This document shows, in pieces, positions 56,249 through 64,000 of a stretch of DNA of 64,000 bases. Positions within the stretch are counted from its first letter, which is position 1, and each line of letters opens with the position of its first letter. The stretch comes from Caenorhabditis remanei (taxonomy: Eukaryota > Nematoda > Chromadorea > Rhabditida > Rhabditidae). The notes under the pieces were generated by a model. That model saw nothing but the letters and a program-made list of their open reading frames with translations, was not told where the DNA came from and searched no databases. Location: the NCBI RefSeq assembly GCF_010183535.1, contig NC_071329.1, positions 2,728,001 to 2,792,000 of the forward strand. Direction: 5' to 3'. Made by a program: the position numbers and the translations under genes.

Positions 56249-57740
56249 TCACTCCACATACTCTACGTCCACTATCGATTGAACAACATAGAGCTCGTTG
56301 TCCGGATGCTTCATGCACATCTCCACGAAGTTTTTCAGTTGGCGAACCTTGACAATTACGCTGATCGGGTCCGTCTTCATTCTTTCATAACAATCCATTC
56401 GCAGGTTCTCCACGAGCTGAAAATAACCAGTTTGAGTTACTGAGGTAAATAAAAAGTCTCACCTTTATGATAACAATAACCAAGTCACTGGGAATTCTCA
56501 CTTTTCCCAAGTAGACATTATAAAAGAAAACATTAGTTTGTACTCCTTCCATCCTTTCCTCCCAATCACTGAGTCCACGACTCCATTCTTTTTCGAAGTG
56601 ATCATGTTCAAAGACGAACTTCGTAGTGACCTCCACATCATGTCCATCATCCACGACTTCAGTGGGTAGCGGTGCTTCGATTGGCACAACGTCAGACGCT
56701 GTGAACTTTGTGTAAAGTGTAGAACCCGGATTCTCAATGAGCAGCTTCCTGCTACGCTGGGCACTTCTTATTGCGTGCTGGTACCAGCATCCCATCTGAA
56801 TAAGAATTTCACTTTTTTAAAGCTTCTAATCATGACAAACCTCTACACGATAGAGACTCCGAATCACTCCATATGGTGAGCTGACCAATAGGGAACATGT
56901 CTTGGTGGAGCCATGTCTTTTCTCATCGTAGACCACGTTGTCTACCACGTCCCGGACGCAAAGGGCGAATCGCGCACATGCGCTATTGTGAACTTTAATT
57001 TCACGACTTGGAAACTCATCGTAATACATAGAGACGGTGGGATGGTTCCATGGCTGAAAATTAGTATAAAGGTAACAAGAGCTTAGTTTTGTTTTATTAT
57101 TACCGCTGGTCGGTCAGGCGCCCAGAAATCGTATTCAACGTTGTCGACGTGATCGAGCTCAAATACTTCATCAGGGCGGTTGACATAGAGTACCCGGATC
57201 TGGAAAAAGTTTGGTACAAATAATCTTAATTATGATTAAAAACTTACCGAGCCCCTTCCACCTTTTCCGAATCTCCTTTCGAACATTCCATCTGTGTCGT
57301 TGAGCAGTCCTAGGTAAGGAGCCCACACTTTTCCTTTGTACTTCTCACGGACCTCCACTGGAAGATCCTCCCCCGGACTAACCGCCCATGACCGGGCGAA
57401 CACTCTTCGGTTTGGACGCCCTGCTGCAAAACACTGGAAATGTGCTGTGTTCGGTAGTTCGACTCTTTTGGGCGGCTGAAATTAGATAAAATGAACTAAA
57501 ATAAATTAAAAAGGTTATACAAACTTTGAAATGGTAGAAGTGATAACGAGCTGCAAGTTCCAAAGGTAAACTTGTGTCGTGAGTAATTAGACCTCGTTTT
57601 AAAAGTCGGTCTTTTGAATTGAATACCTGAAAAAAAGATTTTCTAGTTTTAGAAAAACAAAAAAGAGTGCTTACCATAACGTGAGTATTGTTATACTCCA
57701 TTAGGTAACCAGTAAGTCTATCAGGAGTGTCGATGTACAT
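56249..57740 (-). CDS. unrecognised seven-exon family, member 2 (intact)
   Basis: Exons on minus are 57740-57675, 57626-57525, 57475-57248, 57199-57104, 57053-56841, 56795-56463 and 56416-56249 (401 residues). Every exon is a multiple of three and every intron is phase 0 with GT/AG ends. Blocks: GYLMEYNNTHVM, DRLLKRGLITHD, RSWAVSPGEDLPVE, YKGKVWAPYLGLLNDTDGMF, FGKGGRGS, LYVNRPDEVFELDHVDN, MYYDEFPSREIKV, ARFALCVRDVVDNVVYDEK, LLVSSPYGVIRSLY, MGCWYQHAIR, KFVFEHDHFEKEWSRGLSDW, then MKHPDNELYVVQSIVDVEYV. No signal peptide or transmembrane segment is evident. The ATG directly follows TTTTCCAG, which suits SL trans-splicing. It serves as the reference for reading the two flanking members. Confidence 0.85.
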
Positions 57741-57864
57741 CTGGAAAAGTAATAATTAATAAGTTTAAAAAAAACAATGGCAAAGGGCAAATCAAAATTG
57801 AGAAAGGAAGTAAAAGCATAGAGGAACAAAAATTAATGAGACACACTGTTATGCAAGCATACTG

Positions 57865-58306
57865 TACCGCCCAAAAGGTTATTAACTTTGGCTGTTTTCA
57901 GTTGAAAATGACCAACTTTGAGAGTGTGTCATGGTAATATTGATTGTTCCAAAAAATAGATTTTCAATGAACTATACAGAACAAAGGTAGAGCCTCATTT
58001 TTGTAGTTGATAACTTTTTTGTACGGACACTCCCTAGCAAGTTACATATCGACAAAGTAATTTCTCCCTCAAATCGACCCATTTCAGTGCAAAATAGTGC
58101 GATTTGATGTCGTCTTAAAATGACCATAACTCTCTAGGGAGTGCTCGTACAAAAAAGTTGTCAACTACAAAAATGAAGATCTACCTTTGTTCTGTATAGT
58201 TCATTAAAAATCTACTTGGTGTGACAATCAGAATTACTATGACACACTCTCAAAGTGGGTCAATTTCTACTGAAAACAGCCAAAGTTGATAACCTTTTGG
58301 GCGGTA
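57865..58306. mobile_element. 442-bp palindromic MITE with TA edges
   Basis: The left end TACCGCCCAAAAGGTTAT and the right end ATAACCTTTTGGGCGGTA are inverted copies, and the inversion extends through most of each half. The inner arms carry the GTAGTTGA(T)AACTTTTTTGTACG phrase shared with 613-774. TA dinucleotides mark both edges. There is no transposase. Confidence 0.85.
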
Positions 58307-58321
58307 CTGTATATGAAACCG

Positions 58322-58870
58322 ATAGGTGCTAGGAGGGTGTAAAGGGTAGAGGATAAAGAGGAAGGGAGAGAAAGTGAAGGAGAATGACGTTAATACAGTG
58401 GTAAGAGTTTAAAAAAAGACAAGAACCTCTCAAGATAGAAACAGTTATTTTACTTTATTTTACTTTTTTTCAAATTATTCAAATAATCAAACAAATAATT
58501 TGTCCAGCCTTGGTTTGGAATAAAGTTAATATGGAAATGATAATTCCCATAGTTGTCAAGGCCCGGCCCTGGCAAATTGGCGCGAAAGTCAAATATTCAA
58601 ATTTTTTGAATTTTTTTTGCGTAAAAGTTAAATTTTTGACTACCATTCAGAATTAGAAGAAATTCTGAAAAAAAGTCAAAAATGGTCACATTTTCGATGA
58701 AAATTTGGAAAAAAGGGTCTTTTTTTTGAAGCCGGGCCTTGACAACTATGTATAAAGCCGATTGGTGCTAGGAGGGTGTAAGGAGTGGAGGATAAAGAGG
58801 AGGGGAGAGAAAGTGAAGGAGAGTGACGTTAATACAGTGGTAAGAATAAAAAAAAGACAAGAACAGTCAT
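58322..58870. repeat. 110-bp direct repeat flanking a 200-bp inverted-end insert
   Basis: Bases about 58322-58435 (GGTGCTAGGAGGGTGTAA ... AAAGACAAGAAC) recur at about 58755-58866. Between them, 58548-58751 has inverted ends CATAGTTGTCAAGGCCCGGC and GCCGGGCCTTGACAACTATG with an AT-rich centre. This looks like an inserted element together with a local duplication. Confidence 0.7.
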
Positions 58871-58889
58871 TGGAATTATCATTTCCTTA

Positions 58890-59277
58890 TTAAAGGGGGA
58901 CTGCGGTGTTCCAAAAATTAACATTTTTTGATATGGATCGACTCAGAATTTTGTAGAAAAGAGAAAAGTCTCTTGGAGCCAGGTCCGAAAATTCCTCTAA
59001 AACGAGTTATGAGGCCTCAAAGTGTCAAAAAAGGGACCTCTCGCCGTGAAGATTTGCCTTATATTTCAAAGTTAAATTCTCTTCCTGTGAACATGAAAAC
59101 ATTTTGAAATATAAGGCAAATCTTCACAGCGAGAGGTCTCTGTTTTGACACTTTGAGGCCTCATAACTCGTTTCAGACGAATTTTCGACCTGACTCCAAG
59201 AGACTTTTCTTTTTTCTACAAAATTCTGAATCGTTCCATATCAAAATCTCGATTTTTGGAATGCAGTCCCCCTTTAA
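58890..59277. mobile_element. 388-bp palindromic MITE with TTAA edges
   Basis: TTAA at 58890-58893 is followed by AGGGGGACTGC, and TTAA at 59274-59277 is preceded by GCAGTCCCCCT. The two halves are inverted copies over nearly their whole length (for example AGGCCTCAAAGTGTCAAAA and its complement). TTAA duplication is typical of piggyBac-type transposons, so this is a candidate non-autonomous piggyBac-like element. Confidence 0.85.
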
Positions 59278-60961
59278 CTTGGTTCAAAACCAGGACTGGG
59301 CAAATTATTTGTTTGATTATTTGAAGCATTTGAAATTTGGGGTAAAAGTCAAATAAATTGCTTCAAGCAAATTATTTGACCAAACATTTTTCAAATAATT
59401 TGAAACCTTATGACAAATTTATGATAAAGAAAGTCGTTCATGGCGGAAAATTTTGCAAAAATAGTTTTTTTTTTTTTTTTGGATTTCTACGTATTTTAAA
59501 ATTGATTTACTGTTTTTTTGTTCTTTTTACTGCTCTTGGTGACAATAAAAGTTTTTTTTCACTTTTTAGGCCGCATCAAAAGTGAACCTCGGATTTTTTC
59601 GCGGTTTTTCAACTTCTATCTACGTTTTTTTCTTTGTTTTATGATATTTTCACTGTCTATTTCTAAAATAGTTGGAGAAAATTTCACTAATTGCAAAAAT
59701 TGCATGTTTTTAGCGCAAAAATTAAATATTCTATAAGAACAACTCACATTTCATCAAAATGATATCTTCTAGAATTAGCGACCGACGGGAGACGAAATAG
59801 AGGAAAAGATTAGAAATCAAAAGCTCATAGGTAACAAGGGCAGATGGTGCAGAGAAGCGAAAAGGGCGGAGGGTATAAGATAATGAGAAGGGGATTATTT
59901 TTGTTTTCCGGAAAGGGGAAGCTTATGAATCTGGGAGAGAGGGGGACACCTGGCTGTCACTAATAAGGGGTATAAACGGTGTAGGTCTTAGAAGATTTTA
60001 GGTAATTACAGATTTGGAGATTTTAGGATTGCTAAGTTAGATGATATCAGCTTGAAAAATTTGTTTCGTCTACTCGAATTTACTAGTATTTTTGAGGTTT
60101 TTCGCAGTAGCGCAATCCGTTTTTACCGAATAAAAACGAAATTTAACTAAAATATAACCATTTTTAGGAGCTTTTTACAACAAAATGAGGCTAAACATTG
60201 GTACAAAGGGGCTTTATCCCTAAAACACCGCTAAAGGTCGAAAATGTGAAAAATGAATAAGCGGATGCAATTAAGAGAGAGGAATAGAGCGGCAACGACT
60301 TGTGATAGAAGGAACGGCAATAATTAGGTGAGGATAGAATGAAAAGAGAAGAAATATAAAGAAAGATTGAAAAAATGTTAAGGTTTAGTGAATTATTGGG
60401 CAAAATTACTGGTTCTATTTAGCTTATGTTTTGTGAGAAAACCTGAATAGCTATGATAGAAAATTTTTGCAAAAATGTTTGGCCCATGTTCAAGCAAATT
60501 CTTAATAATTATTCGTTTGTTTTCGATTTGTGTTTGTCTCAGACTTGTCAAGGGCTGGGCTTTTTTTTTCAAAACTTCCGCCCTCCCGTGAGGCCTTTTT
60601 GAAGGGATTTTTTTTTCAATTTTTTTCAATTTTTTTCCAAATTTGATTAAGATGAACTCTGAATTTTCTCATATAATAATATGAGTGTCTTTTTGTCAAT
60701 TTTTCCGCATGAAAAAATAAAAATTGAAAAAAAAACTGAAAATGTTTCTCAAAAATCCAAAATCCCTGACAAGACGGGCCTGACGGGCCGGCCCGTCATT
60801 TGACAAATATTTTTTTGTTAAATTTTTGTTGTTTTGATTGTTAAAAGAGATTTCGGAAATATGCTTCAATAAAAATAGTTTACATATTCGACAATTTCAT
60901 AAAACATCATAAATACACATTCTCCACAACGAAAAACATCAGAACCAATTTGTTATTCCCG
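59278..60961. other. AT-rich intergenic region
   Basis: No gene is supported. The stretch has long T-runs (59465-59480) and the dispersed repeat shared with 50940-51070 (at 60055-60190). A CTGACGGGCCGGCCCGTCA palindrome lies near 60780-60798. The open frames of 70-78 codons are AT-biased noise. Confidence 0.5.
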
Positions 60962-63225
60962 TCAATCCACGTACTCCACATCGACCACCGTTTTAACCAC
61001 ATAGAGCTCGTTGTCTGGATGCTTCATGCACATCTCCAAGAAGTTTTTGAGGAGTCGAACCTTGACAATTACATTGATCGGGTCCGTCTTCATTCTTTCA
61101 TAACAATCCTTTCGCAGGTTCTCCACAAGCTGAAAATGAGCTTTTTAAGGTATGGAAGTAGATTTAAATAAAAAGTCTGACCTTAATGATATGAATAGCC
61201 GAGTAGTGTGAAATTCTGACTTTTTCCAAGTAGACATTATAAAAGAACACCTTGGGTGGGACACCTTCCATTCTTTCCTTCCAATCACTGAGTCCACGAC
61301 TCCATTCTTTTTCGAAGTGATCATGTTCAAAGACAAACTTCGTGGTGACCTCCACATCTTTCCCACCATCAACCACTTCAGTGGGTAGCGGAGGTTGGAT
61401 TTTCATTATTTTGGAAGCAGTAAAGTTCATATGAACATTATAATTCGGATTCTCATCTGGGTCGTTACTGCGACGTGTGCGTTTTCGAATTGAGTGCTGG
61501 TACCAACATCCCATCTGAATAATAATATAATTATTTCAACTCCCTATTCAAGACAAACCTCTGCAACATACAGACTCCGAATCACTCCATATCGTGAGCT
61601 GACCAATAGGGAACATGTCGCTGTGGAGCCATCTGTGCTCCCATCGTAGGCCAAGTTGTCTGCCACTTCACGGACGCAAAGGGCGAATCTGGCACAATCG
61701 CCATTGCTAGCTAAAGTATCTCGACTTGGAAACTCATCGTAATACATAGAGACATTGGGTTGGTTCCATGGCTGAAAATTAGTATATATGTAGGTAACAT
61801 GAGCTTAGTTCTGAATTATTATTACCGCTGGTCGGTCAGGCGCCCAGTAATCGTATTCAACGTTGTCGACGTGGTCGAGCTCAAATACTTCATCAGGGCG
61901 GTTGACATAGAGTACCCGGATCTGGAAAAAGTTCGGTACAAATAATCTTAATTCTGATTAACAACTTACCGAACCCCTTCCACCTTTTCCGAATCTCCTT
62001 TCGAACATTCCATTTTTGTCGTTGATCAGTCCAAGGTAAGGAGCCCACACTTTTCCTTTGTACTTCTCACGGACCTCCACTGGAAGATTCTCCCCCGGAC
62101 TAACAGCCCATGAGCGTGCGTACACTGTTGGGTTTGGGCGCCCTGCTGCGAAAAACTGGAAACGTGCATTGTACGGTAGTTCCCTTCTGTTGGGCGGCTG
62201 AAATTAGAGGAATCAAACTAAAATAAATGTTAAAAGATTACACAAACCTTAAGATGGTCGAAATAATAACGAGCTGCAAGTTCCAGACGAATCGTCGGGT
62301 CATGAGTAATAAGACCGCGTTTTAAAAGTCGGTCTTTTGTACTGAATACCTGAAAAAAGATTTTCTAGTTCTAGAAAAGAAAAAGAGCACTACCATGGCG
62401 TGAGTGGCATTATACTCCATTAAAAAGCCAGAAAGATGTCCTGGAGCGTCGATGTACATCTGGAAAACTAATAAGTTTCAAATGAAAAGGAATGAGAAAA
62501 AAAAAGAAAGTAAGAAAAAAAGAGAGATTGAAAAACTTACATTGCGACCTGATGGGATGATTGTTTCCATTTCTGTACCACTCGATTTGCTCCAAGGCTG
62601 AAACACTTTTTGTTGTTGAAATTACTTTATCATTCCTTACCGCTGGTTTTTCAAAAACAAAATCGTATTTCCTGTCATTGACGTGATCAATCTCAAAAAC
62701 TTCATTCTCTCGATTTACGTAACGGACAAAGATCTGAAATGCAACTTTAACTGAAATATGCTCCTGAGTTTTGTATCTTACCGTTCCATATCCTCCTTTT
62801 CCGAATTTCTTCTCGAACATTCCATTTGGATCGTTAAGAAGTCCTAGCCACGGGGACCACACCTTTCCCTTATACTCATCTCGAGTCTCTAGTGGCACGT
62901 CATCTCCAGGAGCCACCGCCCATGTCCGCGCACACATTTGCCCCTGATTGCGGCGGCTAGACCAGAACTCAATATTTGTGTCAGACGCTCTTTGACATGT
63001 CTCGGGAGTCTGAAATTCAGTTAAAAAGAAAAAAAAACTAATTGAAAAAGTGCTCACCTTTCCATGATTGAATGAGTAGAACTTTCCAAGTGTCAATTGA
63101 ATATCCCCATCATAGGAGATACGGCCTCGCTTCAATCGATGTTGTTCCGTGTCGAATACCACGAATTGAGTACGATTGTACTCGAGTAGGTAGCCGGAGA
63201 TTGTGACAGAATTGTCGAAGCTCAT
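60962..63225 (-). CDS. unrecognised seven-exon family, member 3 fused to a partial N-terminal duplicate
   Basis: Model on minus: 63225-63058, 63009-62782, 62733-62641, 62597-62541, then 62459-62394, 62349-62248, 62197-61970, 61921-61826, 61771-61559, 61514-61182 and 61129-60962 (583 residues). The last seven exons are a full family member with exon lengths identical to member 2. The first four form a second, divergent N-terminal half. Its first exon is 168 bp, exactly the 66 plus 102 bp of exons 1 and 2 in the others, so intron 1 was lost cleanly. Its fourth exon stops after 19 codons at a GTAAGT whose next acceptor is the TTTTCCAG before the ATG of the full copy, in phase 0. The transcript could thus encode a duplicated protein. 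Alternatively the 401-residue unit starts on its own at 62459 and the upstream part is a truncated gene. Confidence 0.7.
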
Positions 63226-64000
63226 CTGAAAATAGTTGGGATAGCAGATGAATTGAGATGGGATCAGGGAGAAAAACAGATTGGATTATGAGGGAGGAAA
63301 GGACTGAATAGAATGACTGGCCTCGCATTAATGGGGAGAGAGAGAGAGAGGAGGATAGCCGGCGAATTTTCCCGCCTCAATAATTATTATGATCTCAAAA
63401 AACTTTTGATCTAAAATTCTGGTGGGACCGCTTGTTTTTAACGTGAAGCACGTTTTGAGCTTTTATGGATAAAAAAAAAGTTTTCACCGAAAATCCAAAA
63501 CGACCATCTGATAGGAAATGCTGTTTGCTTCATTTTGAACTATCATATGTTAATTTTGGTAGTCTGAAAATGCCGGCAGGGCTCAGAATGTGTTTTCAGA
63601 GCAAAAGCCGAACTATTCCTAAATTTTCAGTGCTCAGTAATCTAGTTTTATCAAGGGAAACTATAAATTTGCGATTTTTTAAATGAAAACCCTGATTTTT
63701 GTCCAAACCATAAAAAGAGCCCGATAAAATCATTGCGACGACATAAATGTTTCATTTTGTGCTCAAATGATAGGTATTCAGCCACTCAATAGAGCCTGTT
63801 GTAACAGAAATTGAGAAAAATTGGAAACAAAAGCACAACAGAATTTTCAGTGCAAAAAATAATTTTATCATTTGTGTAATTTGCAAATGCGCCCTAATGA
63901 GAAAAGTCCTGAAAAATTACATTTGAAACTAGCGAGAGTAGGACGAGGTTTTTACAGTGGTCAGAGGGGAATTATCATTTCCTTACTAACTCCGGCGTTG
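63226..64000. other. upstream flank, no gene seen
   Basis: The GA-rich stretch at 63290-63350 (minus-strand CT-rich) may be the promoter of the gene ending at 63225. Beyond 63400 the sequence is AT-rich, with no supported frame. The last 35 bases include GGGGAATTATCATTTCCTTA, which also occurs near 58871-58888. Confidence 0.5.

Overview
The window looks like a chromosome-arm type region of a Caenorhabditis nematode, probably not C. elegans itself (the species call is inference). The support is short introns with GT...TTTCAG boundaries, splice acceptors sitting directly in front of many start codons (as at SL trans-splice sites), expanded Caenorhabditis-type families (DUF3557-like, F-box/FBA_2, ZYG-11-like LRR) and many palindromic MITE-like repeats. 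ORFs alone mislead here because nearly every gene is spliced, so exon models were built by hand from splice sites, frame and comparison of paralogs inside the window.

Region 1 (about 1.4-27.8 kb) is a cluster of DUF3557-like genes: a relic (1388-1996), a broken copy (2747-4094), two recently duplicated intact copies (4493-5869 and 6241-7648), a divergent intact copy (7941-10376), then three consecutive head-to-head pairs (16567-20011, 20659-23983, 24474-27810). In each pair the left gene is on minus and the right gene on plus, with a short shared promoter between them. The right member of the first and third pair is broken. A further broken copy and an inverted fragment lie at 51.4-53.4 kb. 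Between the plus-strand genes and the pairs sits a young gag-only LTR retrotransposon (11091-16478). Its two 493-bp LTRs look identical, it has a 4-bp target duplication, a tRNA primer-binding site and an unusual array of four stem-loops in the leader.

Region 2 (28.3-50.4 kb) is dominated by genes with likely ubiquitin-ligase roles: an F-box/FBA_2 gene (minus), two tandem RING genes (plus) with an acidic and a prion-like tail respectively, a complete CUL1-type cullin (minus), a small coiled-coil gene (minus) with a degenerate paralog about 5 kb away, and two tandem ZYG-11-like LRR genes (plus). F-box proteins act with CUL1 and ZYG-11 proteins with CUL2, so several could work as E3 components. 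A joint pathway is inference only.

Region 3 (53.5-63.2 kb, minus) holds three genes of a family I do not recognise by name. Their seven-exon layout uses only phase-0 introns. One copy has lost a splice acceptor, and one appears to be fused to a partial N-terminal duplicate that has precisely lost its first intron. The gaps are filled with MITE-like palindromes, two of them with TA or TTAA boundaries.
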